Made by a program: the position numbers and the translations under genes. Below the pieces are notes generated by a model. That model searched no databases. It was not told where the DNA came from and saw nothing but the letters and a program-made list of their open reading frames with translations. From NCBI GenBank assembly GCA_027600665.1, contig JADGJL010000414.1, positions 1 to 21,988 of the forward strand: DNA of 21,988 bases. Direction: 5' to 3'. Below, piece by piece: positions 10,501-20,357 of the stretch; position 1 is the first letter of the stretch, and every line of letters starts with the position of its first letter. The DNA comes from Irineochytrium annulatum (Eukaryota > Chytridiomycota > Chytridiomycetes > Chytridiales > Chytridiaceae).

Positions 10501-12365
10501 CGACAACAACGTCGGCGGGTTTGGTGTCGTTCTTGCCGGAAATCGCGTCAAGAGCGGCCTTCTCGCGCTTCGACATTGGCGCTACCACGCCGGCAGTCTC
10601 GATACCAACGCCCCAAGAGAACGTACCTTCCCGAATGAGGATATCGACCTCGGGTCCGCACTGCGCGAGGAGTTCGGCCTCAACGGCCGGGTCGCGGCGG
10701 GCCGTGATTTCAGGGAGGGAGAGGAAGGCTTGGATACGCTGCAGAGAGACGCGGGACTCTGTTATGAACTGGAGCGCTTTCTGTTGTATGTAAAATATAT
10801 TAGCAACGCGTTGGCGGATTAAGAAGGCCATAATGGAGGACAACGCACCGGATAGAAATTTGTCATTGAAAGCTTGATGACGCTCATGTACACAATGCAG
10901 GTGAAGATCTTCGCCGAAGTGAACTCCCCGCCCGCGAGCCAATACGTGATGAAGGCGAACAACTCAATGACGGAGCTCGAGCAGTAGTAGATGGCCTCGT
11001 TCCACGCCCTTAGCACGCTCGCCTTCCGAATCCAGAACATCTCCTCGTCCCTGAGTGAATTGACGTTTTTGCTGAATGGCTTCTCCCACGCGTACAGCTT
11101 CACGACCATCATGCCCGCAATCGCGTCCGAGAGCGTTTTGATGCGCTCATCGCGGACGTTGACAGTCCGCTTCCGAATTTGACCGAAGCGGCGCGCGAAG
11201 AGGGATTGGATCGGAATCAAGGCGAGGATAGCAAACATGGCCGCGAGGAATGAGAGGCCGATCTGGAGGTACATAAAGTAGGCGATGAGGAGCACCTCAA
11301 CAGGTCCCAGCCCTGACGGGAAAAGGAAAAAAAGAAAAGAAAAAGCACGATTAGCAATCGACACAGTGGGTCAGCGTAAAATTAAAGAAAGCACAACTCA
11401 CAGATGAAGTGCGCAAAGGGCGCGGCGTCCTCAAACCGCTGAACATCGTTCGACACCAAATTGACAATCAACCCGGTCGAGCTCGTGTTTGAGATGCTGA
11501 GCGCCAGGCACTTGCGATATATGGCCGTGATGAACCCAACCCTCATCTGCATACCGAGCCTCATCGAAAGGAAGAACTCGACGTGGTGGAGGACAGCGTG
11601 GAAGATGACGAGCGCCGATAGGATGGACGCGTAGACGTAACCGTCCGACTTCGGGGCGTCCAGATCCTGGAACCAGTTCAGCACGAGGCCCAGAACGTAG
11701 GCCTCCCCGATCTTGACGAACGACTCGCAGAAATACGCAAGACCCGGCCACAATGCGGCCCACCCAAACACGCTCAGGGCCACGCGCCAGATGTTGGGCT
11801 GCCTGTTCTCGGCCTTGGCCTTCGCCAACTCGGCCCGCCAGTCGTTCAAAAGCTTGTCGGAGAGGTTGTTCGCGTCGTCGTCCTTCTCTACATCGAAAAA
11901 CGAGTCCGGGTCGAGCTCTGTGCCGTATGACTTGACGACAATGTCGTTCATGTACTGGTAGGTCCACCGTCCCCAGAGCCCGTGTTCAACCCGCCGGCGC
12001 GGGCGTGTCCGCTTCGGCTCGGGGACGGCCGAGGTCCCGAACGACACCCCGGCGGCCTTCCGGGTTGGTGGCGGCATTGTAGGGGCGGCTGATGGTGGTG
12101 TGGCCTTGTGGGAGGAGGATGTGGAGGACGTGGAGGGGCGCGGGACGTCCTGGGCCGTGACATCGGTTCGGATGGTTTGTTCGCCATCCGAAGGGCGGCG
12201 TGCAGGCTGCGAGGGCTCCGGTTCGGTGGCCAGGAACGCTGGATTTGCCGGTAAACCCGCGGCCACCGGCTGGATGGGTTGGATGTCGTCGGATGAGGTC
12301 ATGGAGGCTGTCGTGGCCGCGAGAGTCGGATCGACCGCCTCCCGATCCATGGTCGGTATCGTCAT
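7504..12365 (-). CDS. ABCC-type full ABC transporter, tandem copy B
   Basis: Seven exons: 12365..11402, 11312..10849, 10780..9240, 9186..9108, 9038..8568, 8506..7736, 7662..7504, giving 1482 residues. Exons 2, 4, 5, 6 and 7 have exactly the lengths of copy A (464, 79, 471, 771, 159 bp) and every intron phase matches. TMD1-NBD1-TMD2-NBD2 without TMD0. NBD1: Walker A GPVGSGKS (about 615-622), LSGGQ (about 707-711), Walker B with D-D (about 731). NBD2: Walker A GRTGAGKS (about 1246-1253), WSAGERQ (about 1350), Walker B D-E (about 1374-1375). A Ser/Thr/Pro-rich cytosolic tail of about 115 residues comes before the segment shared with copy A (A-A-G-V-S-F-G-T-S-A-V-P). Function as for copy A: an exporter of unknown substrate. 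Both copies are intact, so both are probably expressed. Start is the first in-frame ATG; an internal Met at residue 6 is possible. Confidence 0.93.
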
Positions 12366-12801
12366 TTCAAGAAACGAAGCCCGGAGATAGAGATCAGGGT
12401 ATGGCGTTCAAGGACAACGGCGATGAGGACGCGGCCCCCTCGAGGACGGCCCGCTTTAAGATCGGCTTCGGGGTCGGTGTTGGAGGACTCGGAATACCGA
12501 CCTTTGGCACTGCCGCAGCACTGGGCAGGCTGGTTCCCCAACGGATCTTCGATTATTCAGCCGTTTTCGCCGCTAACCCTGATGATTTCATTCGTGTGAA
12601 CCTCACATCAGCCCACGGAATTCAAGCCCACCCAGGATGATTCAGAAAATGGAGATGATTGACCTCAGACATCTGATCGTGCAGCTGGAAGTCCAGAGCT
12701 ACGAACCTCGCGTTGTATTGTTAGCAGCCATGGAGACATGGTATTGCACTGCGCATCTTAGCGGCGTAGTTTGCTAGGGCTGCGGCGCGTACTTGTCCGA
12801 G
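12366..12801. other. Intergenic region between ABC copy B and the LDAH homologue
   Basis: These 436 bp hold the copy B promoter and the LDAH 3' end. The plus strand has an ATG-started frame of 79 codons at 12401-12640 with a Gly-rich segment, but it has no recognisable family or supporting signal, so I do not call it a gene. Confidence 0.5.
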
Positions 12802-13813
12802 TTACGACCACCCCATTTCCTTCCTAACCCAGTTCCCAACAACGTCCCCAACGACCTCCGAGTGCGCCAGCACGAACGCGTGCGGCACGCCCACTTCGCA
12901 CACGTGCACCTCCACGTCGGGGTGGTCCCTCCTCATGTCCGCGACGTGATGGTCGGGAGTCCACCCGTCCCCATCACCATACAGCACGACGACCTTCCCC
13001 GCGTTCCTCCTCATGGTCTCGCTGTCCAGCGCGCGCAGGCTGACCATCTCGTCCCTTCCGAGAGAAGTTGCGTGCCACGCCGGGCTGGGCCTCAGAAGCC
13101 GGTCGCATGTGACCTCCAGCGCGCGGCCAGTCATCCCCGTCGCGTGGGACGTGACGCGGAGGAACTGAGGGCGCGGCAAGAGGAGGCGGAGGAGGAGAAG
13201 GACCAGGACGGCGAAGTGGCGGAGCACGGGCAGAGTGGCGATGGAGACGGAGCGGCCGCGAGGCGTGGAAGCGATGTCGCGGAGCGTCGGGAAGAGCGCG
13301 TAGCATTTGCGGATGGGGAGGTCGGGTCTGTGCCGGAGGACCTGGAGGCACATGTACGCGCCTATGCTGTGGCCGGCGAGGAAGAAGGTGGTGTTGGCTC
13401 GCGGATACTACCATAGGCGTTTGCCCATCCAGATTAATTGTTGTTTGAATTCGAGCCCCAGCAGAAATAGGAACATCTACACACACCTTTTCGCGCAGCA
13501 TATCCATCACGGCGACCTTGTGCTTGACCTGCTCCGCCAGGCTCAGCGGTGATCGCGTTGGCCTCAACGACGCCGAGTGGCCGGGATGCTGAACGCCAAC
13601 GACCTCAATACGGCCCTTGCATAGCGACCATATGTGCCGCATGAAAGCGTCGTAGTACTGGATGACTCCCGGATTGCCGGGAATAACGAGCAGCACGGCG
13701 GGGGAAGACGCGAACTGGGCGTCGGCCGGGAAAGTGAGGGTCTCCGTCGGGTCGCCGTCGACGTCCCACACCTCGTAGAGGGCCTCTCCTTCGACTACCT
13801 CCTGGATCCGCAT
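12802..13813 (-). CDS. Lipid-droplet-associated hydrolase (LDAH) homologue, alpha/beta hydrolase
   Basis: Two exons, 13813..13487 and 13407..12802, joined by a 79-bp phase-0 intron, give 310 residues, close to the usual LDAH length. The family's P-G-N-P-G oxyanion-side motif is in exon 1, followed by H-P-G-H, then the nucleophile elbow G-H-S-I-G (S123), a likely acid in G-D-G-D-G-W-x-P (D256) and the catalytic His in V-P-H-A-F (H285). The elbow begins only after the splice junction. LDAH proteins act as ester or lipid hydrolases on lipid droplets; the true substrate is debated. A Leu-rich hydrophobic stretch (about residues 168-185) could serve as membrane or droplet anchor. The start is the ATG at 13813; the preceding codon is GTG. 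It is divergent from the downstream aldo/keto reductase-like gene. Confidence 0.88.
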
Positions 13814-14076
13814 CACAAGGTGAAGTGGTAACAGATGGATTTGCCGAGACTTTGACGCCTTATGGGGATCTTACCGCGATGACAAGGCAGAGGAAGAACG
13901 ACGAAGCACCGGTTTGAAAAACATGATCGTTTTGTTGTAATCGTTCGTATGTTGCTGTACAGCGATGCAACCATATCCCGTGCAAAACCTTGGCTCTTAC
14001 TGCCTCGCCCTCTTGCAGATAGCCTTCCTTCAGCAAAAATCTCTTAGAGAGCGAACTTGTCACCCCCAATCCGAAA
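13814..14076. promoter_or_regulatory. Shared divergent promoter region of LDAH and AKR-like genes
   Basis: About 260 bp separate the start codons of two genes read away from each other, so both promoters and 5' UTRs must lie here. No clear TATA box or factor site was identified; the assignment rests on gene arrangement alone. Confidence 0.5.
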
Positions 14077-16077
14077 ATGACACTCGCGACCGCTGTCGGC
14101 ACGCACCGCTTCTCCAGCCGCTTCCCACGCACCCGGTTTATCAAGTGCCCGCATCTCGGGTTGACGCTCTCATCCCTCGGGTTTGGATCGCACCGCCTCG
14201 GCAGCCACGGAGAGGATGAGGGGGTGAGAGCGGTCCAGGTCGCCGCGCGCGGCGGCATCAACGTGTTTGATACGAGTGGCCATTTTGGGAACGGTGCGTG
14301 TTTTGTGTGGACGGCGGTGGCGGAGCGGGATGTGGATGTGGTGTGGGGCGTTGAATGAATGGGGCCTCATGTGGATCGGACCGCCCTCTTTCCCCGAACA
14401 CACGTGCTGGAAACATTGAAAATGAACTCCAAGCCCCCCAGGCCGCTCCGAACGCATCATCGGCACCGCGCTCCGAACCTTGCTCTCCCACAACGAAATC
14501 TCTCGCGACGAGGTCGCCATTGTGACCAAGCTGGGATTCATCCTGGGAAGCGAGAACGTGACGGCTTGGAGGGCGGCGCCGTCGGCGTCGAAGGACATCG
14601 CGCTGATGCCTGGTGGTAAAGCGGCGCATTGCATCTCCCCGAGATTCGTCGAGGGGGAGATTACTGCGAGTTTGGAAAGGTTGGGCGTGGAGGGGGTGGA
14701 TTGCGTCATGCTAAATATGCCGGAGAGGATGTTGATGGCGACGAATCGGGTTCGTATCCCCGCGTTTACCGATGGTTAGCAAGAACTGACCATTCCCGTT
14801 ACAGACGATCTCAAAGGCGGAGCTGCACGACATAATCCTCTCGGCGTTCCGGCATCTGGAGAAGGAGGTCGATCGCGGCCGGATAGGCTCCTACGGCGTC
14901 TGCTCCAACTCCCTGCACCTGCCCGATCACCCGGATAACATCGGGCTTAGCGCTTTACTGCAAGCCTCGTCCGATGCCTTCAAAGGCCTGCAAACGGAGC
15001 GCTCGTCTTCGGCGTTCAAGGTAGCGTTGCAACTTGAGCGATTTAAGCATTGACTAAAATCGCGGATAGGCAATCGAATATCCCCTCAACCTCTTCGAGC
15101 GCGAATCCATCCAATCCGCCCTCCTCCCTACCTCCCATACATCCGTCTGCCTCGCCACTGCGGCCTCCACTGCTGGTTTGCACCAATTCACGCATCGACC
15201 GCTGAACGCCATCGCGGGCGAAAGAGGCGCGATACGATGCCTGGGCGACCCAGGAGTGGATCCTGTGCTGGTGGAGGCTATGGAGGAGGTTGGGGGATTG
15301 GAGATTGTCGAGGAGGGTGAAGCAAATGGGGCAGAAGGGGAAGATACCGGGATGAGGAGGGTGGATGCGCTGTTTAGGCATGTCGGGGCGTTGGAGGTGG
15401 AGTTGCCGGATATACGTGAGTAAATTTTTCTCTATCGCTTTTGAGCTTGCAGTGACGATTCGCTCCAAATCATACGGTTTTGGCTGCCCGCACTAGTTGG
15501 CTCCGAGAAAGAAGATATGGACGCCGTCTCCCGCCTCATTTGGGCCGAGACGCTCTCCGAGAACTTTGCGGCCCTTTCGTCCGACGCCTTCGCGGCACGG
15601 CACTTCGTGCGGTCGGTCGTTATCCCTTCGCTGCGGCAGGAGGTCGCTACGCTCCTAGAGCGCGCCCGAGCTGCCGACGGCGAAGGGTCGACGGCGGTCA
15701 TCGAGTGGGCGCGAGCATACGAACACGCGGTTGTGCATCTGTGCGCCGGCATGGTGGCAGTGTTTGACCAGCACGCGAGCGAGAGGAACGAGGACCTCGC
15801 GATGGTCGTCGGGGCGTTGATGCCCGTGCGGTCATTGGGTAGTGGCGATAGTGAACCCGTCGGGCTGGCGGAGCTTGCCGTGCGATTCGCGAGCGCCGGT
15901 TTGAGGGAGGCGTGTCGGGCGGCTGGGGATGAGGAGGGCGGGACGGTGTTGGTGGGCGCGGAGAGGGTCGAGTGGGCGGAGGGGTTGGTGAAAATAGCGG
16001 GTGTGGAGGGAAGTGAGGGGCCGAGTGTGGAGGAGATAAGGACCTTGATTGAGAGCGGCGTTTTGGATGGTGTTTAG
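14077..16077 (+). CDS. Aldo/keto reductase-fold protein with extended helical insertion, atypical active site
   Basis: Five exons: 14077..14293, 14442..14749, 14805..15020, 15070..15419, 15453..16077, giving 571 residues, against about 320-350 for common AKRs. AKR landmarks in order: G-F-G-x-x-R-L-G start strand, I-N-V-F-D-T (D65), G-N-G-R-S-E-R-I-I-G after the first splice, the Lys of V-T-K (K102), S-L-x-R-L-G-V with V-D (about 149-159), G-S-Y-G-V-C-S-N, Y-P-L-N-L-F-E, H-R-P-L-N, and a C-terminal L-V-G-A-E. The last AKR element comes about 140 residues later than expected because of a helical insert (about 385-490). The Tyr of the D-Y-K-H tetrad is F70 and the His is N164, so ordinary carbonyl reduction is doubtful. 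The last intron is only 33 bp if the frame-keeping donor GTAAAT is used; the stronger-looking GTGAGT four bases upstream breaks the frame. Fold call firm, function unknown. Confidence 0.78.
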
Positions 16078-16246
16078 GTTGTGTAGAGGACGGTCGAAGC
16101 CCGGATGACGAGTCGATGGGTTTTCGTTTACCGAGCTGGACAGATTGCTGTTATGTCCTGTTGCAACTGCAGCCCGGGCGGTGGTGTTCAACCGGCGGCG
16201 GGTGGTGCTTTGTTGGATGGATAATTGCTGGGAAGAAGATCAGAGA

Positions 16247-16252
16247 AATAAA
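16247..16252 (+). terminator. AATAAA polyadenylation signal after the AKR-like gene
   Basis: An exact AATAAA hexamer lies about 170 bp after the AKR-like stop codon and about 100 bp before the next start on the same strand. Position is suitable; the sequence alone is weak evidence. Confidence 0.4.
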
Positions 16253-16354
16253 TTTACAGGGATATAATGTTTCCTGCAGTCGACAATATCTTAGTTAACA
16301 GAATAATCCTCTTTGTTATTATTGTAGACTACATTCGTGCAAGACACAACAGAA

Positions 16355-18463
16355 ATGGGCATGCAACAAGCATTCGAGCTCACGTGGACGGCTCCAACGG
16401 GCGTGCGGACCGGTAACGGCGACGGCGACGGCGCGGGCGGCGGGCTGGACCACTTCCGCATCGAGACCTCGCAGTACACGGCCTCCCTGACCCTGCATCC
16501 CTCCGACGATGGCACCGCCCATCCGATCCTTAATGTCTCGCGCCACGGCACGCCCCTCTTCAAACTGCCCCTTCTCTCAGCCCTCGAGGCCTTCAGAGAC
16601 CCGGCGTCGCGCTCCGGAGCGCCGAGTGAGGTTCTCACAAACCCCCAGATCCGCTCCATCGACATCCGCGAGCTCCCGAGCGCAAATGCCTCCGCCCCAG
16701 TGTCGGCCGGCTCGCGCGTCCGACATCTCACGAACGTTACAGAGGTGCAGGTCGTCGTAGAGGCCGAAAGTGACGCCTGGGACTCGCGCGAATTCCGGTG
16801 CACGCTTTTCGACGACAGGATCGAGTACCAGCATCACGCGGCCGCGGTTGCGCGCGTTCGAGAGGATGAGGACGAAGGCGTGAGGCTGGGCAGGTGCTTC
16901 TTCTTCGCGTCGGGGCATCCGGAGGACTGGGCGTGGGCCGAGGACACGCTGGAGAACGTCAGGAGCCGCGTGGGCGTCGATGCCAGGTATGTAAGCGTTC
17001 GCCGTTACTTGAATATCGTCGCTCACACCGAGCACGTTAGGCAGGTGTTCTCCCCAAAGCCAAATCACGGCAACTCGTTCATCTACAGCCCGGCCATGTC
17101 GCAGTCCGTCGGCGTCCTCGACGAGGCCGTCACGCCACAACCCGCCGGCCACCACCCAGAGTTCTCCGGCACGCTCTTCTGCCCACCACCCTTTGCCTTC
17201 GCGTTCGGCGGCGGCTTTGACAACTCCCTCGGCCTCTCCTCCCACTCCGACGTCTGGTGCGCCGTCGGCCTCGGCGACCAACCTGGCAAGTACCTCTTTA
17301 ACGCGTTCGACTACTCCGGCTCCCGACCGCCAGGGGCAGCGTTCTGGGTCAACTACAACGGCTACCGACGCGTCCGTGAGCCCTTCAGCTCACCGTGCGT
17401 GTCGATGCACTTTGGCCACTCGCAATACGAGGCGCTGGAGAAGTACGCGCGATGGACCGAGCAAAAAGGGTTCGCGACGACCAGCCGATTCCCGAACGCT
17501 CGGTGGCACCGCGAGCCCGTGTTTTGCGGGTGGGGCGAACAGGCTGCCGAGGGCATGAGGCTCGGCGTGCCGAGTGCGACGCTGTGCACACAGGCGCTAT
17601 ACGAGAGATGGGTGAGGGTGACGGAGGAGCGAGGGATACCGTTCGGGACGGTGGTGATCGATGATAAGTGGCAGAAGAGCTACGGGACGTTCGAGGTCGA
17701 CGAGGAGAAGTGGCCCGATATGCGTGGATTTCTGAGCGCGCAGCACGCGAAGGGACGGCGGGTATTGCTGTGGGCGCCAAGTTTGCAGGTCGAGGGTCTG
17801 CCGGACGAGTGGCTCGTTAAAGTTGAGGGGAAGCCCGTGAGCGCTGACGTGACGCACCCGGAGTACGCCGCGACGCTGCGGTCCCGCATCCTGGCGCTCA
17901 TGGGCATGGGCGTCGACGGGTTCAAAGTGGACTGGACGGGGGGCCTGACGAAACACCCGAACGCGGTGATGCATAAACAACGCTCCCCGCTGTATGGCGT
18001 CGAGTTCCTCCGCCGATTCCATACTATCCTGTACGACGCCGCTCACGAGGGCAAGCGCGACGCGCTCGTCGAGACGCACTGCGTCAACCCACTCTTCCGC
18101 GCCTGTTCGGACGTCACCCGCCTGAACGACATTTACTTCGGCACTCGGGGTTGCGTGGCGGCCATGAAGGTACGCGCGAGGATCGCGAGGTTGTGCGGGT
18201 GGAAGGTGCTCGATTGCGACGCGGCGAGCTGCACGACACTAGCCGAGTGGTGGGATTACATGGTGGCGCAGCCGGGGATCGGGGTGCCGAGCTTATATTG
18301 CGTCGAGAGGATGGAGAGCACGCTGGAGGAGGTGGATCCGTGGATGTGGGAGGCGATCAGGGGGATTTGGGGGAAGTATAGGAGGGATATGGGGCTGGAG
18401 GTAAAAGATGAGGCGGTTTGTGAACCGGAGGCTGTGGAGCCGGAGCCATGGATCAAATTGTAG
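16355..18463 (+). CDS. Glycoside hydrolase of GH31/GH36 type (clan GH-D TIM barrel), intronless
   Basis: One uninterrupted frame of 702 residues. I start it at the ATG at 16355; the frame opens at a GTG (16337), and a second Met follows two codons later. The N-terminal half (about 1-330) looks like the beta-sandwich that precedes the barrel in these families. The barrel carries V-I-D-D-K-W-Q (D436, D437, W439), L-L-W-A-P, the likely nucleophile in D-G-F-K-V-D-W (D526) and a possible acid/base in R-L-N-D-I-Y (D592). These features fit retaining alpha-glycosidases of clan GH-D such as alpha-glucosidases or alpha-galactosidases; the sugar specificity cannot be told. There is little sequence after the barrel, so the usual C-terminal beta domain of GH31 is reduced or absent. 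No obvious signal peptide is present, which suggests an intracellular enzyme. It is the only intronless gene here. Confidence 0.8.
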   Translation: MGMQQAFELTWTAPTGVRTGNGDGDGAGGGLDHFRIETSQYTASLTLHPSDDGTAHPILNVSRHGTPLFKLPLLSALEAFRDPASRSGAPSEVLTNPQIRSIDIRELPSANASAPVSAGSRVRHLTNVTEVQVVVEAESDAWDSREFRCTLFDDRIEYQHHAAAVARVREDEDEGVRLGRCFFFASGHPEDWAWAEDTLENVRSRVGVDARYVSVRRYLNIVAHTEHVRQVFSPKPNHGNSFIYSPAMSQSVGVLDEAVTPQPAGHHPEFSGTLFCPPPFAFAFGGGFDNSLGLSSHSDVWCAVGLGDQPGKYLFNAFDYSGSRPPGAAFWVNYNGYRRVREPFSSPCVSMHFGHSQYEALEKYARWTEQKGFATTSRFPNARWHREPVFCGWGEQAAEGMRLGVPSATLCTQALYERWVRVTEERGIPFGTVVIDDKWQKSYGTFEVDEEKWPDMRGFLSAQHAKGRRVLLWAPSLQVEGLPDEWLVKVEGKPVSADVTHPEYAATLRSRILALMGMGVDGFKVDWTGGLTKHPNAVMHKQRSPLYGVEFLRRFHTILYDAAHEGKRDALVETHCVNPLFRACSDVTRLNDIYFGTRGCVAAMKVRARIARLCGWKVLDCDAASCTTLAEWWDYMVAQPGIGVPSLYCVERMESTLEEVDPWMWEAIRGIWGKYRRDMGLEVKDEAVCEPEAVEPEPWIKL

Positions 18464-19003
18464 TGCCATTCATTTACTCGCTTGCAATCGTAGTTTTCCT
18501 TCAGATATATCAATAATCGGCATGTAACACTGTTTAATTATTCGGGGGTGATTTGTGTTGTCAGCACGCGTAAGCACAACGCACGCCGCATAAACAACTT
18601 TCAACTGTCAATGGGACGCGATGTTGCAGCTTGGCAAGAGCCTCAAGTTGACTTATCGTATGCGTATCTATTTCTATTCGTTTTCCAGCCTCTCCCAGCT
18701 CCTTGAGCCGAAAGAACCAGAGAAAAAGAGATTCATACATAAAAAGTCGCAATAAGCTAAACGAAAACGGAAGTAGGGGGAGCAGTAACGTTCGGAGTTT
18801 AGAGGTTAGGGGGTACAACGTGAATACAGGAAGAGAGAGTGTACTAAAACCAAAATAAAACCGAGACAAAAAAAAGTTCAACCGAGAAAGAAGGAATGTG
18901 AGTTCTCGTTCCCATCCGTCCCTCCCGTCCCAACCAACCACAAAGCAGGTGCCACCATCTAGTACCATTTCGCATGTCTCCCCTGACCCCTTGTCGGAAC
19001 GTT
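18464..19003. other. Convergent intergenic region between the glycosidase and PLAC8 genes
   Basis: These 540 bp lie between two convergent stop codons. The stretch is A-rich on the plus strand and has an AATAAA at about 18854, far from the glycosidase stop. Open frames here are simple-sequence and show no family motif; no gene is called. Confidence 0.55.
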
Positions 19004-19504
19004 TTACTGAGGTTGAGCCGGGTTGGAGTCCTGGTGGATCTCCTGGACGAGGGCGCAGGTCCCGCAGGCGCCCGAGGCGAGGATATCGTCGGCGATGTTG
19101 CCGGCGATGTTGTATTTCCGCCTGATCTGCTCGCGCCGCCAGAGGTTCATGCACTGGGCGACCTATTGTCGGAAAAGAACAAGGCGTTAGAACAACTTTT
19201 CAGACACTTATTGCTTACCCCACAGCTGTACGCCGCGCCGTACAAGATTGCGCCCATCATGCAGGATCCCCAGCCCTCCCTCTGGACGATCTGACCGTGC
19301 TGAATACACGGGACGTAGACGGCGATGCAAGTGCCCATGATGTCCTACAAGTTGGAAGATGAGGGATATTCGTGTTAACTGCTGGCGGTCCTTCCAAGCT
19401 CTGCGGTTAACAATTACCATGTGAGAGTTCATCAACGGCCAGGTCCAGTCAGCGGACTCCCCGGCGTTGCCAGACTCCTCGGGTGCGACCTTTCCTCCGC
19501 CCAT
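19004..19504 (-). CDS. PLAC8-domain cysteine-rich protein
   Basis: Three exons, 19504..19418, 19344..19219 and 19162..19004, with phase-0 introns of 73 and 56 bp, give 123 residues. The PLAC8 pattern runs across the joins: a C-x(5)-P-C-I-x-H-G-Q core in exon 2, a hydrophobic segment with Cys (S-C-M-M-G-A-I-L-Y-G-A-A), then in exon 3 R-R-E-Q-I-R-R-K-Y-N-I-A-G, the D-D-I-L segment and C-G-T-C-A-L-V-Q-E-I. Family members are small membrane-associated proteins; plant and fungal ones are tied to organ or cell size and to cadmium or calcium handling, but the role here is unknown. The first Cys pair is less complete than the C-C-x(4)-C-P-C of canonical members. The start is the only suitable ATG, preceded by a C/A-rich leader. 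Confidence 0.88.
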
Positions 19505-20357
19505 TGTTGTTGTTGTGTGGTGGTTGGAGGGTGTGAAGGGGAGTAGTTCGTGGGCCCGGTGGGAGAGTCGGAGAGAGCTGGCAAACGGACGAAATCAGGT
19601 CAGATATGAGGCCACTGGAGTTCGACAGGGGGCCGTGGGGTTGGGGATGGGAGCAGAGGGGCAGGCCGTGAAGGCCTAAATTTGACGGGGTCGTCAAGCT
19701 GTCAAACAACGCCTGAACAGATGGGATCCCCCCCGGCCAGCCCCGTCGAAGAAAGGTCCCGTACTTCCAGCTCCAGTAGTTCCCCGCAGCTTCGGGACGG
19801 CCCCGGTGCCGCCCGACATCGTCCGCCATCCCATCCGCCAAAGTCCCGTCGGTCGCCTCGCCCACAGTCCAACTGGGCCGTCCTCCCCGTACATCAATTG
19901 TCCGCTTCGCAGGTGTAGAGACGTCGAGGTGAGGTGACGTCGTGCGTTCTGAGACGGGGCTCGAGCGAGGTGCTAACCGGGTGATCACTGGTTGTTTGCG
20001 TCGACGGCTCGAGAAATCAATGCTGAAAAATCCTCTCGAGATATTTCCCCCGGAGGTCAACGCGGAGGGGGATCCGCCCCTGTCAAACGATCTCCCTTCA
20101 TTGAGCAATATACGGTGCCACAAATGTGTAAATCACCCAGAGGGCGATAATCGGGTCGATGCGGGAACTCGTGGTATTATGCTTCACACCTTCTACATTA
20201 CTGTAAATATGTATATTCAACATCCCGGCGAAGCAAGCACCGCTACAGACAACATAACCGCACGCATGTGGGGCATAGCAAACCCTTACGCCTAAAACGC
20301 CAACAACCGGAACAATAATTACACCCAGTAAGCAGGACACAGAAGTCCTCCACAATC
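19505..20357. other. Long intergenic region upstream of PLAC8 and downstream of glyoxalase II
   Basis: The 853 bp hold the PLAC8 promoter and the glyoxalase II 3' end, both on the minus strand. A frame on the minus strand at 19449-20123 is Pro/Ser/Arg-rich, overlaps the first PLAC8 exon in another frame and shows no domain. I see no supportable gene, RNA or repeat. Confidence 0.5.

Larger units (their letters stand above)
2486..12365 (-). repeat. Tandem direct duplication of the ABCC gene (2486-7053 and 7504-12365)
   Basis: Two complete same-strand copies of one gene follow each other. Protein sequence and exon structure are conserved throughout, while most exonic DNA has diverged at synonymous sites: about 15 of 59 bases differ around the NBD1 signature, where the protein is nearly identical. 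Intron sequences and lengths are largely unrelated. This marks an old local duplication, not an assembly artefact. Confidence 0.9.

Noticed and set aside
10347..10793. Plus-strand frames antisense to the ABC transporters (several over 100 codons)
   Set aside because: They mirror conserved NBD and linker coding sequence and appear at corresponding places in both copies, as expected of shadows of a GC-rich gene.
12401..12640. 79-codon ATG frame on the plus strand with a Gly-rich hydrophobic stretch
   Set aside because: It lies in the promoter region of ABC copy B, has no known family, no polyadenylation or splicing support, and is short enough to occur by chance in GC-rich DNA.
16337..16354. 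Upstream extension of the glycosidase by six codons
   Set aside because: The extension begins at GTG, an unlikely start in a fungal nuclear gene; the ATG at 16355 follows in frame.
18561..19154. 197-codon minus-strand frame across the PLAC8 3' end
   Set aside because: It overlaps the last PLAC8 exon out of frame and then runs through A/T-rich 3' sequence without any domain.
19449..20123. 224-codon minus-strand frame upstream of the PLAC8 gene
   Set aside because: Composition is Pro/Ser/Arg-rich simple sequence, it overlaps the first PLAC8 exon in another frame, and no motif was recognised.
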